A stretch of 14,413 nucleotides of DNA, from contig PFDW01000076.1 of NCBI GenBank assembly GCA_002793835.1, positions 1-14,413 on the forward strand. The letters run 5' to 3'. The translations under genes and the position numbers were made by a program. Positions 1 to 6,549 of this stretch are shown here, in pieces; the first letter of the stretch is position 1, and each line of letters starts with the position of its first letter. The stretch comes from Candidatus Portnoybacteria bacterium CG10_big_fil_rev_8_21_14_0_10_36_7 (lineage in GTDB: Bacteria; Patescibacteriota; Minisyncoccia; Portnoybacterales; PFDW01). Below the pieces are notes generated by a model. That model ran no database searches. It was not told the origin of the DNA and was given only the letters and a program-made list of their open reading frames with translations.

Positions 1-304
1 ATGTAAAATAAAGATCAATTTTTTTAATGTAGCCTTTATGTAGCAATAACGAAATTATAAAAACTGACAAATAATAAATTAAGCCAATTAGCGCAACGGG
101 AATGCCAAAAATTTCCGAGTACTGGCTATTGGTTACAGTGTCACATCCAGAGAAAAAAGAACAATATAGCTCAGATTTAGTGTAATATTTGAACGTAAGA
201 TAACTAGCGTCTAAAGTACCTATAATACTAAAAAAAATAATTAGTTTCAAAACCAAGCTTGGTATTCCGGGTAAATTATTAACTTTGAATTTGGAGGTTA
301 ACAC
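1..304 (-). CDS. VKOR-family thiol oxidoreductase, N-terminal part only (gene runs off the left edge)
   Basis: Reading the minus strand leftward gives an open frame to the window edge with no stop. It contains TLDASYLTFKYY, then a Cys, then SGCDTVTNSQYSEIFGIPVA and a hydrophobic segment LIGLIYYLSVFIISLLL. The first-loop cysteines, the 'GCD.V..S.Y...FGIPVA' block and the helix after it are the vitamin K epoxide reductase (VKOR) pattern. Members reoxidise DsbA-like proteins or quinones to drive disulfide formation in the envelope. The CxxC active-site pair of the family lies further downstream and is outside the window. The start is uncertain: after the upstream in-frame stops there is no ATG. 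GTG at 302-304 and TTG at 254-256 are the first plausible initiators, and neither has a Shine-Dalgarno sequence. The first membrane helix (LVLKLIIFFSIIGTL) follows either start. What I see is the loop motif; the oxidative-folding role is family knowledge. Confidence 0.8.
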   Translation of the reverse strand, partial: MLTSKFKVNNLPGIPSLVLKLIIFFSIIGTLDASYLTFKYYTKSELYCSFFSGCDTVTNSQYSEIFGIPVALIGLIYYLSVFIISLLLHKGYIKKIDLYFT

Positions 305-319
305 GAATGATGAGATAAT

Positions 320-348
320 TTGATATATTTATTAAGATATGATATAAA
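320..348 (+). promoter_or_regulatory. Sigma-70-type promoter for the 34-residue peptide unit
   Basis: TTGATA at 320-325 and TATAAA at 343-348 are separated by exactly 17 bases. The predicted transcript starts near 355, about 45 nt ahead of the ATG at 399. It faces away from the VKOR-like gene, so the two units are divergent. Confidence 0.6.
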
Positions 349-398
349 ATGTCATTAGCAGACATCCTATATCTCTTCATTAAACAGGGGGGTCAAGA

Positions 399-503
399 AT
401 GATATCGCAAGTTTTTTTAATTTGCGTTTCTGCTATTTGTTGTGGAAGAGGTATCCATGAATTTATAAACAATATTAGCGCAAGCGTTAGCCTTGGAATG
501 TAA
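399..503 (+). CDS. Small 34-residue peptide, unknown function, in its own transcription unit
   Basis: I do not recognise this peptide. The frame ATG 399 to TAA 503 encodes 34 residues, beginning with a hydrophobic, cysteine-containing stretch (MISQVFLICVSAICCGRG) and ending in a polar tail (HEFINNISASVSLGM). The hydrophobic part is long enough to insert in or lie on a membrane. Support is contextual. A 17-bp-spaced promoter sits at 320-348, a purine-rich AGGGGGG tract lies about 7 nt before the ATG, and a strong hairpin-plus-T-tract terminator follows at 544-571. That makes a complete transcript of about 215 nt with nothing else on it. The alternative is a small RNA whose reading frame is incidental. 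The terminator lies directly against the stop codon of the convergent ABC permease gene. Confidence 0.4.
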   Translation: MISQVFLICVSAICCGRGIHEFINNISASVSLGM

Positions 504-543
504 TAATTGTAGGAATCAGAAACAAGAAGTAGCTAGTGCAATT

Positions 544-571
544 AATGGGGACAAAAGTCCCCATTTTTTTT
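544..571 (+). terminator. Rho-independent terminator of the small peptide unit, possibly bidirectional
   Basis: Perfect 9-bp stem AATGGGGAC / GTCCCCATT (544-552 with 557-565), loop AAAA, followed by a T run to 571. The T run is on the plus strand. The minus-strand side has only TTAATT, so it may also stop the convergent ABC permease transcript, less efficiently. Confidence 0.8.
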
Positions 572-1325
572 ATAATTCTATTTTTGAAAAAAGGTAGGTA
601 CCAACAATAAACATAATAAGTGTGAATCCACCCAAAACAAGGAAGTCTATATAAATACCAAAATGTGAGATGCCAAGTGCGCTTGCACGCATGCCGTCTA
701 CTCCGTAAGATAAAGGGTTGAGTGATGTCACGAATTGTAATGCTGGCGGGAGGTTCTCTAGTGGGAATAACGCGCCCGATAGAAAGAACAAGGGCATGAG
801 TAGTAAACTCATTATCAGTTGAAACCCTTGCATGTCTTCAAGCTTTGAGGCGATGGCTGTGCCCAGTGCCGTAAACGTTACGGCAATTAGTGCCATAAAG
901 ATAAAGAAATAGACAGGATGGACCATTTTGAGAATCGATAAATCAAAAGGGATAGAAATTGCAAAAATTAATATGCCCTGAATAAACGCGCTGGTAGCAC
1001 CTCCGAGAGTTCTGCCAACCATTATTTCGGTTCGTGAAATTGGCGCAACAAAAATTTCTTTTAAAAATCCAAATTGTCTATCCCAAATAATTTCAACGCC
1101 AGAAAATAATCCAACAAATAATGAACCCATTGCAATTATTCCGGGAAGCAAAAAATTAACATAGCTTGTTTTCTGCCTAGCTGCCTCGAATATCGGTCCG
1201 AATCCAAATCCTAAAGCCACTAAAAATAAAATTGGCTGGCCCAAGGACCCAATAATTCTTGTTTTAGAACGATAGTATCGTTTAACTTGCCTTATCCACA
1301 ATGCATAAATGACTGATGCTGACAT
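570..1325 (-). CDS. ABC-2 type transporter permease (DrrB-like)
   Basis: This 251-residue membrane protein is the transmembrane partner of the ATPase encoded just upstream. About six hydrophobic segments are visible, starting near residues 30-43 and 57-78. A polar cytoplasmic block, IWDRQFGFLKEIFVAPISR, at roughly 80-98 is typical of the ABC-2 membrane family (daunorubicin/ABC-2 exporters). The family couples ATP hydrolysis to export of lipids, polysaccharides or small hydrophobic compounds; the substrate cannot be told from sequence. The ATG (1323-1325) lies 11 nt beyond the ATPase stop. An AGGAAA tract at the end of the ATPase gene is a weak, rather distant ribosome binding site, so coupled translation is likely. 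Length is normal for the family and nothing looks broken. The stop codon abuts the convergent terminator at 544-571. Confidence 0.88.
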   Translation of the reverse strand: MSASVIYALWIRQVKRYYRSKTRIIGSLGQPILFLVALGFGFGPIFEAARQKTSYVNFLLPGIIAMGSLFVGLFSGVEIIWDRQFGFLKEIFVAPISRTEIMVGRTLGGATSAFIQGILIFAISIPFDLSILKMVHPVYFFIFMALIAVTFTALGTAIASKLEDMQGFQLIMSLLLMPLFFLSGALFPLENLPPALQFVTSLNPLSYGVDGMRASALGISHFGIYIDFLVLGGFTLIMFIVGTYLFSKIEL

Positions 1326-1336
1326 GTTTTTTATTA

Positions 1337-2140
1337 TTATTTCCTAGTCCACATTTTGCGCGCGCTTCTCATATTATCTATTGGAGAAGCTGTTTCTTCT
1401 CTGATTTTGTCCCCCGTTAATTTCAAGAAGGCATCCTCAAGATTTTCTGCGCTTTGTGATCTTTTTATATTTTCTAGTGTGTCTATGGTCATAATTTTCC
1501 CGTGATCAATAATCGCAATTTTATTCGCATATTTTTCAGCCTCTTGCATATAATGTGTTGTAAAAAAAATGGTAATACCTTCTTCCTTATTCATTTTTTC
1601 TACATATTTCCACAAATGATTTCTAGTTTGAGGATCTAGTCCAAGAGTTGGTTCATCTAAAAACAAAACCTTTGGGTGATGCATAAAACCCCTAGCAATT
1701 TCTAATCGCCTGTTCATGCCACCTGAGTAATTTTTTGTAAATTCGTCTCTTCGTTCCCACAACTCTACGTATTTTAGCAACTCTTCTATTCTCATTTTTC
1801 TACTATCATTTGACATATGATAAAATCGTCCATGATAATCCATGTTTTCATAGGCTGTTAATTCATCGTCTAGGCTTTTGTCCTGGAAAACGATCCCAAT
1901 TGATTTTCTGACTGCGTCCTCTTCTGCATTTGTTCCAAATGGTGTATGTCCGTTTACTAGAATTTCACCAGTTGTCGGCTCAAGTAAGGTTGTTAGCATT
2001 TTAATAGTAGTGGTCTTACCTGCACCATTGGGGCCCAAAAAAGCGAATATGCTCCCCTTCTCAACTTCAAATGAAATATTATCGACTGCAACAAAATCGC
2101 CGAATTTTTTAACTAAATTCTTGACATTGATAATTGGCAT
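1337..2140 (-). CDS. ABC transporter ATP-binding protein (DrrA-like)
   Basis: This 267-residue ATPase powers the exporter completed by the following permease gene. All nucleotide-binding motifs are present: Walker A GPNGAGKT (36-43), Q-loop glutamine 86 (GIVFQDKSLDDELT), signature YSGGM (138-142), Walker B VLFLDEP with catalytic Glu163, D-loop around 167-171 (GLDPQ) and switch His196 (FFTTHYMQEAE). The 'SLD(D)ELT..EN' stretch after the Q-loop and the C-terminal extension match the DrrA/CcmA-like class of ABC-2 exporters. The ATG shares one base with the stop of the cyclophilin gene (TAATG), so the two are translationally coupled. Cyclophilin, ATPase and permease therefore form one operon. Full length, no odd residues. 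The export substrate is unknown. Confidence 0.93.
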   Translation of the reverse strand: MPIINVKNLVKKFGDFVAVDNISFEVEKGSIFAFLGPNGAGKTTTIKMLTTLLEPTTGEILVNGHTPFGTNAEEDAVRKSIGIVFQDKSLDDELTAYENMDYHGRFYHMSNDSRKMRIEELLKYVELWERRDEFTKNYSGGMNRRLEIARGFMHHPKVLFLDEPTLGLDPQTRNHLWKYVEKMNKEEGITIFFTTHYMQEAEKYANKIAIIDHGKIMTIDTLENIKRSQSAENLEDAFLKLTGDKIREETASPIDNMRSARKMWTRK

Positions 2141-2802
2141 TATTTTTCTTCGATCGTTATTGATCCAATCACGACCTTGTTTATCGGTGATGATTGTTCT
2201 CCTGAGCCGTTTGATGTTACCGGTTCGCTAGAAATTTTATCTAGTGTATCTTCTCCGGAAATTAGTTTGCCGAAAATAACATAGTTTTTTGGTAAATTAT
2301 AGTCTGCATTCATAATAAAAAACTGACTTCCATTGGAATTAGGGCCAGAGTTGGCCATAGCCAGAGTTCCTTTTGTATATTCACGAGTTATTGGTTCATC
2401 GTTGAATTTATATCCTGGTCCACCCATGCCAGTGCCTAGCGGATCTCCGCCTTGAATCATGGACCCCTTGATTATTCTATGAAATATCACTCCGTCATAA
2501 AATCCGTCTTTAGCTAAAAAAACAAAATTATTAGTAGTAATTGGAGTTTCTTTACTATTTAACTCAAAAGTCATTATTCCATTGCTGGTAGTCATAGTAG
2601 CAATATATTTTTTATTTTTATCGACTGTGAGTACCGGAACACTTTCATATTGTTTTTTTGGCATATTATTTGTTTCATTTACGTTTGTAGTTTGGCTATA
2701 TGCTGTTGATTTTGGCGTGGTATTGGTTTTAGAATATTTTAGTATTCCTAATAAAACGATGACCGTTATAATACCCAATAAAATGATTAGTGAATTTTTC
2801 AT
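2140..2802 (-). CDS. Membrane-anchored cyclophilin-type peptidyl-prolyl isomerase
   Basis: This 220-residue protein catalyses cis-trans isomerisation of prolyl bonds and probably assists protein folding outside the membrane. An N-terminal hydrophobic segment (about 4-22, SLIILLGIITVIVLLGILK) with no lipobox is a signal anchor. A Thr/Asn-rich linker to about residue 60 leads to the cyclophilin domain at 65-217. The core motifs are intact: FHR (107-109) with the catalytic Arg109, QGGD (117-120), GTGMGGPGYKF, and ANSGPNSNGSQFFI (150-163). The Trp-containing region of human CypA is replaced by NLPKNYVIFG, as in many bacterial members. It is the first gene of the operon with the ABC exporter. No Shine-Dalgarno is visible before the ATG at 2800-2802; the leader is AT-rich and short. 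A weak promoter candidate, TTGATA (2834-2839) and TATAAG (2813-2818) with a 15-bp spacer, would leave only a few leader bases. Confidence 0.92.
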   Translation of the reverse strand: MKNSLIILLGIITVIVLLGILKYSKTNTTPKSTAYSQTTNVNETNNMPKKQYESVPVLTVDKNKKYIATMTTSNGIMTFELNSKETPITTNNFVFLAKDGFYDGVIFHRIIKGSMIQGGDPLGTGMGGPGYKFNDEPITREYTKGTLAMANSGPNSNGSQFFIMNADYNLPKNYVIFGKLISGEDTLDKISSEPVTSNGSGEQSSPINKVVIGSITIEEK

Positions 2803-2884
2803 TGTTTTAGCTCTTATATATTATTATGTATGCTATCAAGAAATTATTTATAAGTCCATATTTGGTTATCAAATATTGATTTTT

Positions 2885-2919
2885 AGTTTTATCGTGATAA
2901 ACTTTAAACACTATATAAT
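2885..2919 (+). promoter_or_regulatory. Putative promoter with operator-like dyad upstream of the hemerythrin gene
   Basis: TATAAT at 2914-2919 is a consensus -10 box, but the matching -35 position (2891-2896) is poor. That position is covered by the dyad TTTATC-GT-GATAAA (2888-2901). A poor -35 overlapped by a symmetric site suggests a regulator binds there. This is inference from layout only. Confidence 0.35.
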
Positions 2920-2986
2920 TATTTTGCATTAATGCTTTTTATAATTAAATTATTAATTATTCAGTATTAATGTCAAAACCAAAAAA

Positions 2987-3736
2987 ATGAGTAAACATGT
3001 TGAAAGCTTACGCGCTATTTTTAAAAAAATAGCAAGCGGTGAAAATCCACAAGATTTAAAAGAAGAAATAAAATCGATTTTACGTGAGATCCCACCTGCT
3101 GAGTTTGGAGAGGCTGAAAACGCTTTACTAGAGGACGGATTGGCTCCAGAAAATCTTAGACATTTATGTACTGCACATATAGAAATAATGGATGAACAAA
3201 ATCAATCTAGTAAGCCACCCGTGGGGCATTTGGTACGAACATTTATGGATGAGCACGATGAAATTTTACATTTTTTAGATTTACTTGAAACGATAAATCA
3301 AAAAATTCAAAAAGCTGAAACAAAAGGTGATATAGCAGAAGAAGATAAGAGAGCCTTGATAGATATTTCGAGTAAGCTTGAGGGAGCCGAACCACATCAT
3401 AAGCGCGAGGAAGAAGTTCTATTTCCGGCAATGGAAGAAAATGGAGTTTATGGCCCACCAGAGATGATGAGGATAGAGCATGTTGACTTAAGAGTGAATA
3501 AACAAGCACTGCTAGAAGTAGCTAATAAATTAGAGGAAATGGATTTTAAGAATTTCAAGGATGAGTCGCAGAAATACGCAGAGTTTATTATATTTAATTT
3601 ACGAGATCATATTTTTAAGGAGAATAATATCCTGTACCCGACGGCCCTTGAGGCATTGACAGATGAAGCAATTTGGCAAGATTTAAAAAATAAGTGTGAT
3701 GAGATTGGTTACTGCAGTTTTACAAAAAGTCATTAA
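2987..3736 (+). CDS. DUF438 / hemerythrin HHE-domain protein
   Basis: This 249-residue cytosolic protein has two parts. Residues about 5-68 match the DUF438 pattern (ASGENPQDLKEEIKSIL, then ALLEDGLAPENLRHLC..H). Residues about 75-225 form a hemerythrin-like four-helix bundle. Candidate di-iron ligands are His90 (FMDEH), His137/138 with Glu142 (EPHHKREEE), His165 (IEHVDLR), and His208 with Glu212 (LRDHIFKENNILYP). Relatives bind O2, NO or iron, or sense redox stress; the ligand here is unknown. Full-length DUF438 proteins often carry a PAS domain after the bundle, which is absent here. Translation most likely starts at 2987 without a Shine-Dalgarno. A six-codon reading frame, MSKPKK, at 2970-2990 overlaps this start by ATGA. 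The gene is monocistronic between divergent and convergent neighbours. Confidence 0.88.
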   Translation: MSKHVESLRAIFKKIASGENPQDLKEEIKSILREIPPAEFGEAENALLEDGLAPENLRHLCTAHIEIMDEQNQSSKPPVGHLVRTFMDEHDEILHFLDLLETINQKIQKAETKGDIAEEDKRALIDISSKLEGAEPHHKREEEVLFPAMEENGVYGPPEMMRIEHVDLRVNKQALLEVANKLEEMDFKNFKDESQKYAEFIIFNLRDHIFKENNILYPTALEALTDEAIWQDLKNKCDEIGYCSFTKSH

Positions 3737-3746
3737 ACCTAAAACT

Positions 3747-3767
3747 GCCCAGAGGGGCGATTTTTTT
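3747..3767 (+). terminator. Short-stem terminator after the hemerythrin gene
   Basis: GCCC (3747-3750) pairs with GGGC (3755-3758) across AGAG, followed by GA and seven T residues to 3767. The stem is only 4-5 bp, so this is a modest terminator. It lies between two convergent genes. Confidence 0.5.
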
Positions 3768-3774
3768 GATTGTG

Positions 3775-4035
3775 TTATTTCCTTTCTGCTTCACGCTCCA
3801 GTTTATCTAGTCTTGTATAGTAATCCACTATTTCATTTAAATGGGCTAAGGCAATTTTACCAGTCATAAGCGGGTCATCATTAGTGACATTTGTATTTGC
3901 ATCAATTGTGCCGTGTTCGAGCTCCACATCCATCCCCATTCTAAATTGTACTACGTCATATTTGTCCCATTTGATACCTAATTGCTCGCCGATCCTTTTA
4001 GCTTCTTCGGCCGAAAAATGTTTGTGATTTGTCAT
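3775..4035 (-). CDS. DUF5661-like small protein, function unknown
   Basis: This 86-residue soluble protein has the pattern FSAEEAKRIGEQLGIKWDKY, then QFRMGMDVELEHG, TNVTNDDPLMTGKIALAHL and NEIVDYYTRL. I recognise this as the DUF5661 family: an EA..IG..LGI opening, an ELEHG block, and a TGKIA.AHL.E..DYYTRL end. No biochemical function is established for the family as far as I know. The two conserved His-containing segments (ELEHG, LAHLNE) look like ligand-binding positions, which is inference. It is the last gene of the MazG-like / membrane protein / DUF5661 cluster. It begins 4 nt after the preceding stop, with no Shine-Dalgarno, so it probably depends on upstream translation. Confidence 0.75.
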   Translation of the reverse strand: MTNHKHFSAEEAKRIGEQLGIKWDKYDVVQFRMGMDVELEHGTIDANTNVTNDDPLMTGKIALAHLNEIVDYYTRLDKLEREAERK

Positions 4036-4039
4036 ATTT

Positions 4040-4525
4040 TTATAATTTAAATATTATTGGTAAAAGTCCAAAGAATAAAATAAGAGCTACAAAAAAACAG
4101 AATTTGTATATTTTTTGTGACCAGTTATGAAAATTTAATGTAATATTAATAATTGAATAAGTTAAAAAAAGCATTATAACCAAAGCAAAATACATAAGTG
4201 CAAGTGATGCATATTCGTCTGCAACAATAAGCCCAACCAAGTTTAATGTAAACGCATTAGCAATGGTATTTGTGTGCCAAGCAAATGTGTCCCATAACTC
4301 GTTGTCTTTTTGGTATCCAATCTTAGTATAGGCTAAGCTTGATATAAACAGTAGTGGTATAGCTAGCACTAGTTGCGTTATTATAAGTTCGCTAAATTTG
4401 TGGGGGCTGATTAACCATATTAAAGTAAGAACTACAAATAAACCACCCGACATAAATGCGTTAATGGCTACTTTTGATGCTGCTTTTTCTGGATTGGCTC
4501 CAAAGACCCATAAACTCTTTGGCAT
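4040..4525 (-). CDS. Small multi-pass membrane protein, function unknown
   Basis: I do not recognise a family. The 161 residues contain about five hydrophobic segments: near 22-40 (FMSGGLFVVLTLIWLI), 47-66, 88-102, 107-127 and 140-160. Between the second and third lies a polar stretch rich in acidic and aromatic residues (YQKDNELWDTFAWHTNT). No catalytic motif is obvious. The gene sits 6 nt after the MazG-like stop and 4 nt before the DUF5661-like start, so the three are almost certainly co-transcribed. Its A/T-rich leader (about AAAAAAATATG) has no Shine-Dalgarno. Codon use and composition look like the neighbouring minus-strand genes. Confidence 0.75.
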   Translation of the reverse strand: MPKSLWVFGANPEKAASKVAINAFMSGGLFVVLTLIWLISPHKFSELIITQLVLAIPLLFISSLAYTKIGYQKDNELWDTFAWHTNTIANAFTLNLVGLIVADEYASLALMYFALVIMLFLTYSIINITLNFHNWSQKIYKFCFFVALILFFGLLPIIFKL

Positions 4526-4531
4526 ATTTTT

Positions 4532-4858
4532 TTAATGTTTTTTAGACGACTCTCGATATTTTTGTTTCAAATATTCTAAATTAATCAAGAATTCTCGCTC
4601 CATATTGATGTTTAGTTCATGTGCTATAACTAAAATAGACCACATGCAATCTGCTAGCTCGTGACAGATTTTTTTGTGCAATTCTTTCGTTGGTTTCTTG
4701 CTGTAATTTAATATCCACTTGTTTAAATCTCCAACATCGCCAATAAAGCCCTGCGCATAATCTTTGGCTCTCCAAACTTCTTTGTCTTCCTCACGGTGAA
4801 GCTCATCATACGCAATTTTGATATCCCTAGCCAACTTTGATAGATCCTCTACTTCCAT
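4532..4858 (-). CDS. MazG-like nucleotide pyrophosphohydrolase-family protein
   Basis: This 108-residue, all-helical protein resembles the MazG-like / dUTPase-2 superfamily, which hydrolyses (d)NTPs to monophosphate and pyrophosphate. The metal-binding signature of that fold is ExxE followed by ExxD. Here the first pair reads GDVGDL with Asp41 and Asp44 in place of glutamates. The second is intact in HELADCMW with Glu67 and Asp70, followed by the usual hydrophobic helix SILVIAHEL. The Asp substitutions may alter metal binding or mean a relaxed substrate. It heads a three-gene cluster with the 161-residue membrane protein and the DUF5661-like protein. No Shine-Dalgarno precedes the ATG at 4856-4858. 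An extended -10 box (TG-A-TACAAT, 4888-4896) lies 29 nt upstream. Confidence 0.75.
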   Translation of the reverse strand: MEVEDLSKLARDIKIAYDELHREEDKEVWRAKDYAQGFIGDVGDLNKWILNYSKKPTKELHKKICHELADCMWSILVIAHELNINMEREFLINLEYLKQKYRESSKKH

Positions 4859-4887
4859 AGTTGTATTGATTATTCTGTAATATTATT

Positions 4888-4896
4888 ATTGTATCA
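4888..4896 (-). promoter_or_regulatory. Candidate extended -10 promoter for the MazG-like cluster
   Basis: Minus-strand TGATACAAT forms a TGn-extended -10 element in the 62-nt gap after the lycopene-cyclase-like gene. No good -35 box is visible. A 17-base near-palindrome (TAAAATAG-A-CTATTTTA, 4912-4928) covers the preceding stop codon and could slow or end transcription from upstream. Confidence 0.35.
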
Positions 4897-4920
4897 CAAA
4901 AACAAGAAAACTAAAATAGA

Positions 4921-5596
4921 CTATTTTATACGGTATCCTCTCGCATATTCATATATGGAAGACCAATATGCACCTCCAACGAATGCGATTAGTAATTCTT
5001 GAAGAGGTATTTTAAATATAGTTATTTTTGTTATCCCTTCTCTAACAAATGAGGAATCCACATAGCCAGGAAATATTCCTTCAATAGCAATAAAAACCAA
5101 AAAATAAGTTAGCATAAACATAAACCCGCCCATAAATAATTGATTAATTAGGTCTGGTCTTTTTATGCTAATGATTAAGGCACCTATAAGTGATGCGATG
5201 GTCAAGTTATAAATTGAATATTGCGGTATGAGAACTTGTAACAAAATAAGCGCACAGATAAATATTATGTGTGGAGCAAAGTATAGTTTATTTTTTCGCC
5301 TTATCTTGATTTCTTTTTTTTTGTTCTATGAATTCATATATAGCCGTAGCAATACCCGAAATAAAAAAGGCGAAAATGAAGCTTTCTATTCCAAATCCAT
5401 AGCGATCAATTAGGTTAAACAATGAGGGTGGGTTCCAGTAATTTGGTACCAATATTGCTTCGATAAAACCCAACGGAAGACCTAAAAAGCTAACAAATAA
5501 AATTTGATTTCTTAAATCTTTGCGCGAATAATAAATTATAGCCCAAATAATCCCAAGTGGGATTTGTGCAAAAACATATGCGTATGTGTAATTCAT
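4921..5596 (-). pseudogene. Lycopene-cyclase-like membrane protein, split by one frameshift
   Basis: Two open frames together make one protein. The first (5596 to 5288, 102 residues) has RKDLRNQILFVSFLGLPLGFIE, NYWNPPSLF and GFGIESFIFAFFISGIATAIYE. The second continues in the +1 frame: KNKLYFAPHIIFICALILL, then PDLINQLFMGGFMFMLTYF, IFKIPLQELLIAFVGGAYW and SSIYEY, stopping at 4921. Each half ends in a 'G.E/LQE..F.F..GG...IYE' block, the repeated pattern of lycopene-cyclase-domain membrane proteins, with PLQE where PLEE is usual. Removing one base from the nine-A run (plus-strand T run 5314-5322) restores a single 224-residue frame with no internal stop. The 5' ATG overlaps the matrixin stop (ATGA). 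Possible explanations are a true null, a slippery phase-variable tract, a programmed shift or a homopolymer sequencing error. Carotenoid chemistry is not implied by the fold alone. Confidence 0.72.
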
Positions 5597-6537
5597 TTTA
5601 TTTTACAGGCTCGTTTTAGTTCTTCAATATCGGAGCTTGTTAGTTGATTATTGTCGCCTAAATTTAATCTATACATAATGGCTTTTTCATCTTCTACGTG
5701 TTCAAGGCCTAATGCGTGACCAAGCTCATGCTCTAATACTCTTATCAGCCTGGGTTTACTATCAAATTCGTAGATATCAATTGATGTGTTATTTTGGTCA
5801 GTTTTGTATAGGCCCTCTTCAAACTCTTCTCCTCGCTCGGAGCCAATAGTATTATATTTATTGACAGACAAATTTAAATCCCGAGAAAGTTTATTCAGAA
5901 TAGTTACCATTGAATTAATTTTTTCAATTAATATATTTAGATTAGCTTGCATAACCTCAAGCTCTTTGCCAATTTTATTTAAGGCAACTCTGTTCGTTTC
6001 TAATTCATTAAATACGTCTTTTGGGGTGCCACCGCGGTTGTTCCAATTTTTAATTAAGCGCTCGTATTCGTTTTTTTGTGTTGTGTACTGGACTATCTTC
6101 GCGTCTAATGTATTCTTTTTACTTTCGTATTCTTTTTTTAACAACTCATATTTGTTGGTTAGTTCATTATAGAAATCTTCATTAGTTTCAATCGATTGGC
6201 TTATCCCTGACAATTTTTCGGTAGCATCTTGTCTATAATCATAAATTAAATTTATTTCTAAAAGACCCTTGGGGCTGTATTCAAAAAGTTGCTTATCTAG
6301 GGCGTCACCCCAATAATTAGAAGCTATTTCAATGTCTGCTAAATAATCCGATTCAGAAAGTCCAAATTTATTATCAAAGGCCCCTAGTCTATAAGTAATT
6401 GGGTTGGTACAGGGATAGATACTTCTGCTGAAGAAATCAAAAGTTAAAAATAAAGACTGCCTATATATATAGAAAGTAAATATTAAAGCGCTAACGCATA
6501 GAGCTATTACTAAGTTTTTTATAAGTTTATAGGTCAT
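5593..6537 (-). CDS. Membrane-anchored matrixin-like zinc metalloprotease with coiled-coil insert
   Basis: This 314-residue protein has an N-terminal signal anchor (about 7-25, KNLVIALCVSALIFTFYIY). Next comes a short matrixin-like N-lobe: C43TNPITYRLGAFDNKFGLS, and Trp76 in ASNYWGDAL. The zinc site is HELGHALGLEH (270-280), the HExxHxxGxxH metzincin motif, with a likely Met-turn at Met288 (AIMY). Between the lobes, residues about 119-225 form a long charged helical region with heptad-like spacing, probably a coiled coil. This is unusual because matrixin catalytic domains are normally compact at about 160 residues. It should cleave peptides at the outer face of the membrane; the substrate is unknown. 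It sits 12 nt after the AI-2E-family permease and overlaps the lycopene-cyclase-like gene by 4 nt. No propeptide cysteine switch was found. No Shine-Dalgarno. Confidence 0.87.
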   Translation of the reverse strand: MTYKLIKNLVIALCVSALIFTFYIYRQSLFLTFDFFSRSIYPCTNPITYRLGAFDNKFGLSESDYLADIEIASNYWGDALDKQLFEYSPKGLLEINLIYDYRQDATEKLSGISQSIETNEDFYNELTNKYELLKKEYESKKNTLDAKIVQYTTQKNEYERLIKNWNNRGGTPKDVFNELETNRVALNKIGKELEVMQANLNILIEKINSMVTILNKLSRDLNLSVNKYNTIGSERGEEFEEGLYKTDQNNTSIDIYEFDSKPRLIRVLEHELGHALGLEHVEDEKAIMYRLNLGDNNQLTSSDIEELKRACKIK

Positions 6538-6549
6538 TTCTGTACAAAC

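Noticed and set aside
399..571. A known structured RNA (6S, SRP, RNase P, tmRNA) in the small plus-strand unit
   Set aside because: None of the conserved cores of these RNAs was recognised; only the peptide frame and terminator hairpin are visible.
1878..2231. Plus-strand open frame opposite the ABC ATPase
   Set aside because: It is a shadow of the ATPase, whose Walker and signature motifs are intact on the minus strand.
4912..4928. Palindrome TAAAATAG-A-CTATTTTA as a rho-independent terminator
   Set aside because: The stem is all A/T apart from one G-C pair and no clean T-tract follows, so it is noted only as context for the MazG-like promoter.
5786..6172. Plus-strand open frame opposite the matrixin gene
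   Set aside because: It is antisense to the coiled-coil region. Lys/Glu-rich coding strands commonly give long Ser/Phe/Leu-rich antisense frames.
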